Source: Paraburkholderia xenovorans LB400
Lineage (GTDB): Bacteria; Pseudomonadota; Gammaproteobacteria; Burkholderiales; Burkholderiaceae
NCBI RefSeq assembly: GCF_000013645.1
Contig: NC_007953.1
Span: 1,178,001-1,242,000, forward strand
Length of the DNA stretch: 64,000 nt
Direction: 5' to 3'
Made by a program: the position numbers and the translations under genes. This document shows positions 37,595 to 46,082 of this stretch, in pieces; positions within the stretch are counted from its first letter, which is position 1, and each line of letters begins with the position of its first letter. The notes under the pieces were generated by a model. That model worked only from the letters and a program-made list of their open reading frames with translations, had not been told where the DNA came from and did not search any database.

Positions 37595-38881
37595 CTAGCT
37601 CATCACGGGCTGCGGCGACCATACAGCCCTGGCGAAGCGATCTGGCGACAGGTGTGAAAGGTACGCGGGTTCCGCCTTCCCACACAGCAAGTCGGCGAGA
37701 ATCTTGCCGACCATCGGTCCCGGGCCGAACCCGTGACCACTGAAGCCGCTCGCCACCAGCAGCCCGATGATTCCGCTCACCGAGCCAATGGCCGGGATCA
37801 TGTCGGGCGTGCTTTCGATGAGACCTGCCCAACTGCCCACAACGCGCCGTTTCGCGAGCGCCGGAAAAAGGCTGTCGAACTCGTCGAGTGCCGCCTTCGC
37901 CTTGGCCGGACTGGGACGGGGATCGGCTTTGCCTGTCGCCAGGTCCGGGACCGCAGCCGGCGATCTGTCCGGCAGAAGACGTTTGAACGCATGCAGGTAG
38001 TTCAGCGTCACCGCGCCGTGGCTCTCGCGCAGCGCATGGCGAAACCAGCGGAAATCGGAGAAGACGCTCGTACCCAGGTCGTAGTCACCCCCCGCGACGG
38101 AAAGATGGAGGGTGCCGTCAACTGCCTGCCTGATGCCGGCAACCCGCCCGGACACACACGGAGCGATGTCAAACGGCACCGCTTCGGTCCGCACGACGGT
38201 CGCACGTACCGTGCTTTGCGGAAACACCAGCCCCGCTTTGCGAAGCAGTTTTCCGGTGCCCGCGCCCGCGGCGCAAACGACACGATCGCTGTGGAACAGC
38301 TTGCCGCCTATCCGCACGCCGGCGACGCCGCCGCCACTCATCACGATTTCGTCGACGTGTGCTCCGATGACCGCTTCGGCGCCGAGCGCGCGCGCGGCGT
38401 CGTAGAAGGCGCAAGTTGTCCGCGCGGGCTCCGCCTTGCCGTCGCTCGCCGTATACATCGCACCGACGAATGGGGCGGCCAGCTTCGGCGCGAGCGCCAT
38501 CGCCTTTTCGCGCGATACCATTTGCGTATCGAGACCGTAATCGGCCGCGCGGCGGGCCCAGCGCGCGAGGCGCTCCCTGTCGGATTCGTCGGTTGCGAGA
38601 GCGAGATTGCCGCCTTGCCGCCAGCCGATGTCGCGGCCCAGTTCGGCTTCGAGCTGGGGCCACAAGCGGGCTGCATGGATCATCAACTCGAGCTCGCGGA
38701 AATCGCGGCCCTGCTGTCTTACGAAGCCCAGATTGCGGCCCGATTGCTGGGCGGCAATGTTACTGGCTTCCACCACGAGCACCCGGAGGCCTGCCCGCGC
38801 CGAGTAATAGGCGGTCGCGCAGCCGACTATGCCGCCGCCAACGACGATGGCATCGTAATTCCGCGTGCGTGCCCCTCGCAT
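37595..38881 (-). CDS. FAD-dependent amino-acid oxidase-like protein (DAO family), first copy
   Basis: A 428-residue flavoprotein. The Rossmann motif AIVVGGGIVGCATAYYSARA is at the N-terminus, followed by RQQGRDFRELELM, a mid-domain HSDRVVCAAGAGTGKLLR segment and the C-terminal FAD-contacting GLLVASGFSGHGFGPGPMVG. The family (glycine/D-amino acid oxidases, sarcosine oxidase-like) oxidises primary or secondary amines to 2-oxo acids or imines. It is 21 bp upstream of the ABC ATPase gene on the same strand order, so it should act on the compound taken up by that importer. A second, divergent member is encoded at 48771. Confidence 0.88.
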   Translation of the reverse strand: MRGARTRNYDAIVVGGGIVGCATAYYSARAGLRVLVVEASNIAAQQSGRNLGFVRQQGRDFRELELMIHAARLWPQLEAELGRDIGWRQGGNLALATDESDRERLARWARRAADYGLDTQMVSREKAMALAPKLAAPFVGAMYTASDGKAEPARTTCAFYDAARALGAEAVIGAHVDEIVMSGGGVAGVRIGGKLFHSDRVVCAAGAGTGKLLRKAGLVFPQSTVRATVVRTEAVPFDIAPCVSGRVAGIRQAVDGTLHLSVAGGDYDLGTSVFSDFRWFRHALRESHGAVTLNYLHAFKRLLPDRSPAAVPDLATGKADPRPSPAKAKAALDEFDSLFPALAKRRVVGSWAGLIESTPDMIPAIGSVSGIIGLLVASGFSGHGFGPGPMVGKILADLLCGKAEPAYLSHLSPDRFARAVWSPQPVMS

Positions 38882-38902
38882 AAGTAGGTCTCGAGATAGG
38901 TG

Positions 38903-39667
38903 TCAGGCGATCATCGACAGAAAGGCTTTCGTTCGCTCATGCGATGGATGGCCAAATATCTGTTCGGGATGACCGGTCTCTACCACGGTCCCGTTGTCCA
39001 TAAAGACCACGCGATCCGCTACGTCGCGCGCGAAGCGCATTTCATGCGTCACCACGATCATGGTCATGCCGCCGGTAGCCAGATCGCGCATCACGTCCAG
39101 CACTTCTCCGACCAACTCGGGGTCGAGAGCGCTCGTCGGCTCGTCGAACAGCATGAGCTTGGGCTGCATGGCCAAAGCCCGCGCGATCGCAACGCGTTGC
39201 TGCTGTCCGCCCGAGAGCTCGTGCGGGTAATATCCGAGACGCTCGCCCAGTCCGACGCGCTCGAGCAGCGCGACGGCCGCCTCGGTCGCTTCCCGGCGCG
39301 GGCGGCGCAATACTTGTATCGGAGCCTCCATGACGTTCTGCAGCGCGGTCATATGGGCAAACAGATTGAACCGCTGGAACACCATACCGGTCTGAGCCCG
39401 TTTGGCGGCGATCTCGGACTCGCGGAGTTCCCGAAGGTAATCGCCGCGCCGCCGATAGCCGACCAGCTCCCCGTCGACATAAAGCGCGCCGCCGTCGATG
39501 TGCTCAAGATGGTTGATGCATCTGAGAAAAGTCGACTTGCCCGAGCCCGACGGCCCGATAAGGCAGACCACCTCGCGCGCCTGCACCTGAAAGTCGATGC
39601 CCTTCAAAACCGGCACATTGCCGAAAGACTTGCGCACCTGGATGGCGGAAACCATAGGGTGGTTCAT
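38903..39667 (-). CDS. Polar amino-acid ABC transporter ATPase (catabolic island)
   Basis: A 254-residue ATPase with Walker A GPSGSGKST, Q-loop MVFQRFNLFAHMT, signature LSGGQQQRVAIARAL, Walker B LMLFDEPTSALDPE and IVVTHEMRFARDVAD. The ATG at 39667 follows GGAGGA by 8 bp and overlaps the permease stop (ATGA). It pairs with the single fused-type permease and binding protein upstream on the same strand. Confidence 0.94.
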   Translation of the reverse strand: MNHPMVSAIQVRKSFGNVPVLKGIDFQVQAREVVCLIGPSGSGKSTFLRCINHLEHIDGGALYVDGELVGYRRRGDYLRELRESEIAAKRAQTGMVFQRFNLFAHMTALQNVMEAPIQVLRRPRREATEAAVALLERVGLGERLGYYPHELSGGQQQRVAIARALAMQPKLMLFDEPTSALDPELVGEVLDVMRDLATGGMTMIVVTHEMRFARDVADRVVFMDNGTVVETGHPEQIFGHPSHERTKAFLSMIA

Positions 39668-40641
39668 CGAACAATTCCTCCGAATACGCGCATCCACGAG
39701 CCGGCTTTGCGTGCCCGGCGGGTCAGACAGAGGTGCCGCTCGATGCGCGATTGCAGCAGCGAAAGGACACTCGTGACGACGAGATACCAGATGCAGGCGA
39801 CGACCAGCAGCGGGATCGTCTGGAAAGTCCGCGACGAGACGGACTCCACCGAATAAAGCAGGTCCGAGAGCGCGATAACGCTGACCAGCGACGTGGTCTT
39901 CAACATGCCGATGGTCTCGTTTCCCGCCGGCGGCACGATGATCCGGATAGCCTGGGGCAATACGATGCGCCGGAGGATGCGCGCCGGCGTCATGCCGAGT
40001 GCTCGCGCGGCCTCCTGCTGGCCGGGGTCGATGGAAAGAATTCCCGCCCTCACGATCTCCGCCATATAGGCTCCCTCGTTAAGCCCAAGGCCGAGCAACG
40101 CCGCGGTGTACGGCGTAATCAGGTCATTGGCGGAGCCATGGAACAGAACCGGTCCGAAGGGAATTGCAATCGAAATCTGCGGAATGAGAATCGCGAGATT
40201 GAACCAGAAGATAAGCTGCACGAGGACAGGCGTGCCGCGAAAGAACCACAGGTAAAGCTGTGCGGGCACGCTCAGAAATGGATTGCTCGAGGTGCGCATC
40301 ACGGCGAGCAGTGTGCCGAGCACGATACCGATCGCCATCGCGGCACACGTGAGCCAAAGTGTCAGGCCCAGCCCGCTAAGCACGACGTGCGCGGTGAGAT
40401 ACTGGAAGACGACGTCCCACTGGAAGTTCGGATTGGTGACCACGCCCCAGCCCAGCCAGACGGCCAGGACCGCCATGATGACTGCAGCGAGCCACCTGCC
40501 CCACTTGCGCCCCGAGAGGACTTCCAGTTCGTGATCGGGAATGCCGTCTTCAGGACGGAAAGTCGACGCGGACTCGAAGACGGCCTTGTTCTTTTCCCTG
40601 GCGTGGATATCGATAGTTTCCATGGAGGACACCCGATTCAT
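39664..40641 (-). CDS. Polar amino-acid ABC transporter permease (catabolic island)
   Basis: A 325-residue permease with a long hydrophilic N-terminus before the first helix (WLAAVIMAVLAVWLGWGVV). The N-terminal family motif appears as YLWFFRGTPVLVQLIFW and the EAA loop as IVRAGILSIDPGQQEAARAL. Two starts are possible (ATG at 40641 or 40623) and neither has a clear ribosome site; I give the longer. Only one permease is present, so it presumably works as a homodimer. Confidence 0.9.
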   Translation of the reverse strand: MNRVSSMETIDIHAREKNKAVFESASTFRPEDGIPDHELEVLSGRKWGRWLAAVIMAVLAVWLGWGVVTNPNFQWDVVFQYLTAHVVLSGLGLTLWLTCAAMAIGIVLGTLLAVMRTSSNPFLSVPAQLYLWFFRGTPVLVQLIFWFNLAILIPQISIAIPFGPVLFHGSANDLITPYTAALLGLGLNEGAYMAEIVRAGILSIDPGQQEAARALGMTPARILRRIVLPQAIRIIVPPAGNETIGMLKTTSLVSVIALSDLLYSVESVSSRTFQTIPLLVVACIWYLVVTSVLSLLQSRIERHLCLTRRARKAGSWMRVFGGIVR

Positions 40642-40684
40642 GTCGACGGGCCGTGCGCGGCCCGCCGATCGGTTTGGACAGTGC

Positions 40685-41599
40685 TTACCTGGCGACCGCA
40701 CCGTGGGAAACCAGGTTGATTCCGGGGGTCTCGAGTTTGACCGCGTCGAGCTGCCACTTGTTCATAATCCTGTCGTAGGTCCCGTCGGCGATAATCGCCT
40801 GGGTGCCGGCCAGCAGCGCTTTGGCGAGGTCCGTCCGCTGGGGCTTCATGATGATTCCGTCGAACCACTTGGGGAGAACGCTCAGCGTGACGAGCTTGAT
40901 CGGCTTCTGCGATTTCTTTTTCAGCTCGGCCGCCGACGAAGCGTCATTGACCAGAAAGTCCACCCGGCCGGACAAAAGGGCGAGCAGCGTCGCGTCTTCC
41001 GAAGGAAATTCGACTTTGGTGATCGCGGGTTTGCCGTTTTTGACGCACAGCGGCGAAAGCACCGTGTCCACGCTGGCTCCGAACGTCGTGCCGGTCTGCG
41101 AACCGCTCTTGAGTCCGCACAGCGACAGGGGATCGCTGGTGATCGGGCTGTTACCCAGCGCGTAGACGCCATTGGTCGAAATCGACACATCGACGAACAG
41201 CACCTGCTTCTCGCGTTCCAGCGAATCGGAGATGCATTCCATGGCGATATCGGAACGCCCGCTCTGAATGCTCGGAATGAGATTGTCGAAATCCAGCGAG
41301 CCAGGCTTGACCCTGACGCCGAGCTTTTTGCCGAGCGCATCCCAGAAATCGGGCTCCCAGCCGATCATGGTCACGTTATCGTCGGCAAAGGATTCGCAGG
41401 GCGGATAGTGCGCGTCGGTCGCCAACGTGATGACACCGGCATCCCTGATTTCCTTGGGCAGCATCGCGTGCAGCGCCGGGTCGGTGGTTACCGATTTCGT
41501 GATGGCATCGTCGGCGAAGGCGAAGCCCGTGGTGGTGAGTAACAGGGCGCCGCCCACGAGGCAAGCGGCAGACATCGAGCGTAAGGTCTTCAGCAACAT
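40685..41599 (-). CDS. Periplasmic ABC substrate-binding protein (catabolic island)
   Basis: A 304-residue family 3 binding protein. A signal peptide (GGALLLTTTGFAFADD) is followed by IRDAGVITLATDAHYPPCES, GWEPDFWDALGKKLGVRV and VDFLVNDASSAAELKKKSQK. The sequence is unlike the two sulfur-locus binding proteins and has several Cys residues (PPCES, MECIS, SLCGLK, SPLCV). Gene order is binding protein, permease, ATPase, FAD oxidase, consistent with one operon for uptake and first oxidation. Confidence 0.9.
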   Translation of the reverse strand: MLLKTLRSMSAACLVGGALLLTTTGFAFADDAITKSVTTDPALHAMLPKEIRDAGVITLATDAHYPPCESFADDNVTMIGWEPDFWDALGKKLGVRVKPGSLDFDNLIPSIQSGRSDIAMECISDSLEREKQVLFVDVSISTNGVYALGNSPITSDPLSLCGLKSGSQTGTTFGASVDTVLSPLCVKNGKPAITKVEFPSEDATLLALLSGRVDFLVNDASSAAELKKKSQKPIKLVTLSVLPKWFDGIIMKPQRTDLAKALLAGTQAIIADGTYDRIMNKWQLDAVKLETPGINLVSHGAVAR

Positions 41600-41701
41600 T
41601 TCGAGATTCCTCTTGTGGACGGCCGGCGCTTTCGCATCCGGCTGGGTTGTGCTTGTTGGCGTATCTGCTGCGGCGCTGGGCGCCGCGGGTTTCCGGTTTC
41701 T

Positions 41702-43408
41702 TCAGTGTTCTCGTGCTTCCCGGCGTTTTCGAAGATCGCTCAGCGAATAGCGGGTGTGGATGGCCTCGGGATCGACAAGCAACTCGATCACCGCTGGCTT
41801 TCCAGCGGCGAGGCTTCGTTCGAAGGCCGGGCCGAATTCCCCGGTGGCCACGACTTTCTCGGCATGCGCGCCATAGGCTCTCGCGAGCGCCGCGAAATCC
41901 GGATTGACGAGGTCGGTCCCATGACGCCGTCCGCTCAGCCGGTTCTCCTCATGGATCCGGATCGTGCCGTACATCGAATTGTTGAAGATGACGACCACGA
42001 TATTGACGCCGTACTGGACGGCTGTGGCCAGTTCCTCGCCGCTCATCTGGAAGCAGCCGTCCCCGACGACATCGACCACGACGCGCTCGGGATAAAGCAG
42101 CTTGGCGGAGATCGCGGCCGGCAGGCTGTACCCCATCGAACCGCTGATCGGACCAAGCTGGGTGTGCAGCCGGTAATGGGGAAAGTAGCGTTGGCTCCAG
42201 GTGGCGTACGCGCCCACGCCATTAGTGACGATCGCGTCGTCCGGCAAACGCTCGCGCAGCCATTGCATCACGCGCGGCAAATCGATTGGGCCGGCACACG
42301 GCGACGGAGCGGTTTCGATCTCGAAGCTGCTGCGCAGCCGCGCCAACCATTCCGTGCGGCGGCTCGCGTCGACTGCTTCGTGGCGACTCAGCGCCGCCGC
42401 GAACGCGTCGTTGTCCGCGAGGATTGCCAGGTCGACCTGATGAACCCGGTTCAGATCGTCGAAATTGCCCGTGACGTGCACGAAACGCTGGCGGGGCACG
42501 GGAATATCGAAGAGCGTGAAGCCCTCCATGTAGCCCGCGCCGATCGTATTGACGTCGCTCAGCGCATCGTTGCACATGAGCACGAAATCGGCCTCGCGTA
42601 CATGAGTCAGCAGCGCGGGGTTCGAGCCGATTCCGATCTCGCCGGCGTAGACCGGAAGGCGATGATCGATGATGTCGCGGCGCCTGAAGGTAGTCACGAC
42701 CGGCACACCGTTTGCCTGCGCAAAAGCCTGGATGTCGTCGCGCGCCCGCTCGGTCCAGCCCGACCCGCCGACGACGAGCAAGGGACGCGCGGCTTCGGCG
42801 AGCATGCCGAAGATGGAATCGACCTGGCTGCTGGACGGCTCGCCGGCCCGGGCGCGAACATACCGTTTGCCGGGTGCGACATCGCTTTCTTCTTCGAGCA
42901 CGTCCTCCGGGAGAATGAGAACCACGGGTCCCATGCGCCCGGTCATCGCCGTATGGTAGGCACGCTGGACAAATTCCGGGATGCGCGCGGCGCAGTCGAT
43001 CTGCGCGACCCACTTGGCCATCGGCGCAAACATCGCCCGGAAGTCGTAGGACATGAAGGCCTCGCGCTCCATGAGCGCGCGCTTGACCTGCCCCACCACC
43101 AGGATCATCGGCGACGCATCCTGGAAGGCGGTGTGCACACCGTTGACCGCGTTGGTCGCGCCGGGGCTGCGGGTGACGAAGGCGATGCCCGGCCGCGCCG
43201 TCAGCTTCCCATAGGCTTCGGCCATCTGCGCCGCGCCGTTCTCGTGCCGGCAGGCGATCAGCCGGACCTCGGGATGGCGCACCGCCAGCGCGTCGAGGGC
43301 GGAAAGAAAGCTTTCGCCGGGAACGTGATAGACGAGGTCGGTCCCGTTGAGTGAGAACTCGTCGGCGAGAATCTCACTGCCTTTTCGCATGTTCGTCCTG
43401 CTTGTCAT
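41702..43408 (-). CDS. Thiamine-diphosphate-dependent 2-oxo acid decarboxylase or acetolactate-synthase-like enzyme
   Basis: A 568-residue enzyme of the acetolactate synthase/benzoylformate decarboxylase superfamily. The N-terminal domain has the catalytic Glu in CRHENGAAQMAEAYG and RSPGATNAVNGVHTAFQD; the central domain has LLVVGGSGW; the C-terminal ThDP site reads VVGDGCFQMSGEELATA and IFNNSMYGTIR. The ATG at 43408 follows AGGAG. It lies 32 bp downstream of an aldehyde dehydrogenase gene on the same strand, so decarboxylation of a 2-oxo acid followed by aldehyde oxidation is the simplest reading. It is not an ordinary IlvB since no small subunit is nearby. Confidence 0.88.
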   Translation of the reverse strand: MTSRTNMRKGSEILADEFSLNGTDLVYHVPGESFLSALDALAVRHPEVRLIACRHENGAAQMAEAYGKLTARPGIAFVTRSPGATNAVNGVHTAFQDASPMILVVGQVKRALMEREAFMSYDFRAMFAPMAKWVAQIDCAARIPEFVQRAYHTAMTGRMGPVVLILPEDVLEEESDVAPGKRYVRARAGEPSSSQVDSIFGMLAEAARPLLVVGGSGWTERARDDIQAFAQANGVPVVTTFRRRDIIDHRLPVYAGEIGIGSNPALLTHVREADFVLMCNDALSDVNTIGAGYMEGFTLFDIPVPRQRFVHVTGNFDDLNRVHQVDLAILADNDAFAAALSRHEAVDASRRTEWLARLRSSFEIETAPSPCAGPIDLPRVMQWLRERLPDDAIVTNGVGAYATWSQRYFPHYRLHTQLGPISGSMGYSLPAAISAKLLYPERVVVDVVGDGCFQMSGEELATAVQYGVNIVVVIFNNSMYGTIRIHEENRLSGRRHGTDLVNPDFAALARAYGAHAEKVVATGEFGPAFERSLAAGKPAVIELLVDPEAIHTRYSLSDLRKRREAREH

Positions 43409-43440
43409 CGATGCTCCTGGCTGTTCGGCTGACGTTCCGG

Positions 43441-44928
43441 TCAGCCAATGACGAACGGATTTTCGATTTCTTCCGCTGTGGAGATCCAGACGGCCTTGGT
43501 CTGCAGATATTCGCGAATGCCCTCGATGCCGTTCTCCCGGCCGATGCCGCTTTTCTTGTAGCCGCCGAAGGGCGTCGTATACGAAATGTCGCGATAGGTG
43601 TTGATCCAGACACTGCCGGCCTCCAGCCGCTCACTCATCCTGAGTGCCAGTCGCATGTCGGAGGTCCATACACCCGCACCCAATCCGAAGTCGCTGTCGT
43701 TGGCGATGGCGATGGCTTCTTCCGGATCATCGAAGGGAATGGTGGCGAGCACCGGCCCGAACACTTCCTCGCGCGCGATCCGCATGTCGTTGCGGATGCC
43801 GGTATAGATGGTGGGCTCGATGAAGAATCCTTCCCCGCACTCGGCGATATCGGGGCGCGCCCCGCCCATCACCAGCTCGGCGCCCTCCTCGCGCGCGATG
43901 TCGATATAGCCCAGGATCTTGTTGTACTGCATCCGGTTGGCGATCGGACCGATCTGGGTTTCCGGTTTGCGCGGGTCGCCGATGCGCGCCGTTTTCGTGA
44001 AAGCCGCGAGCTTGTCCACGAATTCGTCGTGGATGCGGCGCTGCACCAGGAGGCGCGAGCCGGCAATGCAGGTCTGCCCGACTGCCCCGAAAATTCCGCC
44101 GACCACCCCGCGCACGGCATTGTTCAGATCGGCGTCGTTGAAGACGAGATTGGCCGATTTGCCGCCCAGCTCGAGGCTGGCGCGCTTCACGTCCTTCGCG
44201 GCGAGCGCATAGAGGTGAGAGCCGGTGGCCGTTGAGCCGGTGAAACCCAGATGCCGCGTCAGCGGATGCGCGACCAGCGGCTCGCCCACCTCTTTGCCGA
44301 AGCCGGTCACCACGTTGACGACGCCGGGAGGAAAACCGGCTTGCTCCACCAGTTCCATGAGCTTGAGCGCCGACGCTGACGTAAATTCGGCCGGCTTCAG
44401 CACGATGGTGTTGCCGGCCGCGAGCGCCGGCGCCGCCTTCAGCGAGAGCAGCAGCAGCGGCGCATTCCACGGCACGATGCCTACGCACACGCCGAGCGGC
44501 TCGTGCCGCGTGAAGCTGAGCGCCGGCTGCTCGACCGGGTGTACGGCGCCTTCGATCTTGTCCGCCAGTCCCCCGTAGTAGTAATACCATTTCGGGATGC
44601 CTCTGATCTGATGGCGCATCTCGGCCAACAGCCGGCCGTTATCGCGCACCTCGATCCCGGCCAGTTCGTCGGCATGTTGCCCGATGAGTTGGCCGAAGCG
44701 CTGCAGCACCAAACCGCGCTCGGACGGATGCATGGCACGCCACGGGCCGTCGCGGAACGCCTTGTCGGCGGCGCGTATCGCGCGGTCGGCGTCTTCGGCA
44801 TTACCACGCGGGATCAGCGCCCAGGGCTTCGCCGTGAATGGATCCACCGTTTCGAAATATTCGCCCGACGCCGGCTCTACCCACTCGCCGCCGATATACA
44901 TGCTGAGCTTCGGCAGATGTCCCGTCAT
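43441..44928 (-). CDS. NAD(P)-dependent aldehyde dehydrogenase
   Basis: A 495-residue aldehyde dehydrogenase. Visible motifs are VPWNAPLLLLSLKAAPALAA (coenzyme fold), the FTGSTATG turn, the general base Glu in LELGGKSANLVF, the nucleophile Cys in GQTCIAGSRLL and EVFGPVLATIPF. The ATG at 44928 is preceded by AGGAGAG; a frame 51 bp longer is unlikely. It is the first gene of the minus-strand set and is divergent from the GntR regulator, so the 368-bp gap between them likely carries the control region. The substrate is inferred to be the product of the ThDP enzyme. Confidence 0.92.
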   Translation of the reverse strand: MTGHLPKLSMYIGGEWVEPASGEYFETVDPFTAKPWALIPRGNAEDADRAIRAADKAFRDGPWRAMHPSERGLVLQRFGQLIGQHADELAGIEVRDNGRLLAEMRHQIRGIPKWYYYYGGLADKIEGAVHPVEQPALSFTRHEPLGVCVGIVPWNAPLLLLSLKAAPALAAGNTIVLKPAEFTSASALKLMELVEQAGFPPGVVNVVTGFGKEVGEPLVAHPLTRHLGFTGSTATGSHLYALAAKDVKRASLELGGKSANLVFNDADLNNAVRGVVGGIFGAVGQTCIAGSRLLVQRRIHDEFVDKLAAFTKTARIGDPRKPETQIGPIANRMQYNKILGYIDIAREEGAELVMGGARPDIAECGEGFFIEPTIYTGIRNDMRIAREEVFGPVLATIPFDDPEEAIAIANDSDFGLGAGVWTSDMRLALRMSERLEAGSVWINTYRDISYTTPFGGYKKSGIGRENGIEGIREYLQTKAVWISTAEEIENPFVIG

Positions 44929-45296
44929 AGAAAAACTCTCCTGTCTCATGTCATAGAGCACCGCACTGACGAAGCTCATGTGCGGCGTATTGATATGTTT
45001 TCGTATAAGAAATCATGTCATTGCACAAACGTTAAGTGGCCATTTTTTGCCTGTCAAGCGCCAAAATTCGGCTTCTCTGATGCCGCGGAAATGCGCCCAT
45101 GGAAAGGAGGCGCACCGGGGAACACGCGCAATCCGGCCGACGCAGGCGCGTTTAACGGCTTGAAGTACGCTCCCTGCAACGCCGCGACAATGCGCTTTCA
45201 TTCCACTACGGCATGCGTCGTCGCGGCAATTCAGAGATTGCATTGCGATATTATTTTACGTATATACTGATGTTGTTATGACACGGACGACGAATC
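44929..45296. promoter_or_regulatory. Divergent control region of the catabolic island
   Basis: This gap separates the aldehyde dehydrogenase operon from the GntR-led operon. Both ends are AT-rich (about 44990-45060 and 45236-45285) while the middle is GC-rich. It should contain both promoters and operators of the GntR protein. Confidence 0.5.
45238..45272 (+). promoter_or_regulatory. Possible promoter and GntR operator before the regulator gene
   Basis: TTGCAT at 45238-45243 and TATACT at 45263-45268 (19-bp spacing) form a weak promoter. The 8-bp palindrome GTATATAC at 45260-45267 overlaps the -10 box and resembles the AT-rich centre of HutC-subfamily GntR operators (GT...TATA...AC). This would give autoregulation. 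Confidence 0.35.
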
Positions 45297-46082
45297 ATGC
45301 CGCAGCTTCCGCAAGCCCAGCAGCCCCTTTACGCACAGATCAAGACCGCAATCGAACAACGCATTCAGGCAGATGAATGGCGAGCCGATTTCCAGTTGCC
45401 GCGCGAGGAAGAACTCGCCGTTGAATTCGGCTCGTCCCGGCTGACAGTGCGCCGCGCCCTGAAGGAATTGCAGGACGAAGGCTTGCTGGTCCGGATTCAA
45501 GGGCGGGGCACCTTTGTCGTCGGCCCGCGCGTGCCATGCGCGATCTTCGATCTGCCCGATATCTCGGAAGAAATCGAATACAGCGGCGGCATCCATACCA
45601 GCGAGGTGATTTCACTCCGGGCGCTGGACCGGGACGATCCGCTGGCAAGCCTGCTGCCCGTACCGGCAGGCGCGGTGCTGTTTCACTCGCGCATCCTGCA
45701 CAAGGAGGACGGCACGCCGCTACAGGTCGAGGACCGCTTCGTCAATTCGCTGGAGGCGCCCGCCTATCTCGATCAGGACTTCACCCGCGTGACTCCGCAC
45801 GCCTATCTGCTGTGCGAGACGGAAGTCACCGCGGTCGAAAACAGCATCCGGGCGGTGCGCGCGGACCCCGAGAGCTTGCGGCTGCTCGAAATCGCGGGCG
45901 ACCAGCCGTGCCTGCTCATCGACCGGCGTACCTGGCGAGGCAAGGTACCGGTAACGCGCAGCCGCTTCCTTTACCCGGGCGATCGCTATCGCCTGCGCAG
46001 CTCGCACGAGGCTGCCACGTCCAGCCGGCCGCCCATGTCGGCGATGTTCGACATCAACCCGTCCCCCCGGAGAATTCGATGA
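45297..46082 (+). CDS. GntR-family regulator with UTRA sensor domain (HutC subfamily)
   Basis: A 261-residue regulator. The winged helix is at residues 10-75 (PLYAQIKTAIEQRIQADEW, SSRLTVRRALKELQDEG, IQGRGTFV). A UTRA ligand domain follows, with LFHSRILHKEDGTPLQVEDR and VENSIRAVRA. It should sense a pathway metabolite and control both divergent operons. The ATG at 45297 follows GGACGA. Its stop overlaps the UbiD-type gene start (ATGA), so it is translationally coupled to the enzymes it presumably regulates. Confidence 0.92.
   Translation: MPQLPQAQQPLYAQIKTAIEQRIQADEWRADFQLPREEELAVEFGSSRLTVRRALKELQDEGLLVRIQGRGTFVVGPRVPCAIFDLPDISEEIEYSGGIHTSEVISLRALDRDDPLASLLPVPAGAVLFHSRILHKEDGTPLQVEDRFVNSLEAPAYLDQDFTRVTPHAYLLCETEVTAVENSIRAVRADPESLRLLEIAGDQPCLLIDRRTWRGKVPVTRSRFLYPGDRYRLRSSHEAATSSRPPMSAMFDINPSPRRIR

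Noticed and set aside
41615..43354. 579-codon plus-strand frame opposite the ThDP enzyme
   Set aside because: It is the antisense shadow of a gene with clear ThDP motifs; the shadow is Arg/His/Asp-rich without family resemblance.
45536..46078. GntR gene fused in frame to the UbiD-type gene as a single 628-residue protein
   Set aside because: The N-terminal part of that frame is a shifted reading of the GntR gene. The UbiD-type protein starts at 46079 with a proper ribosome site.
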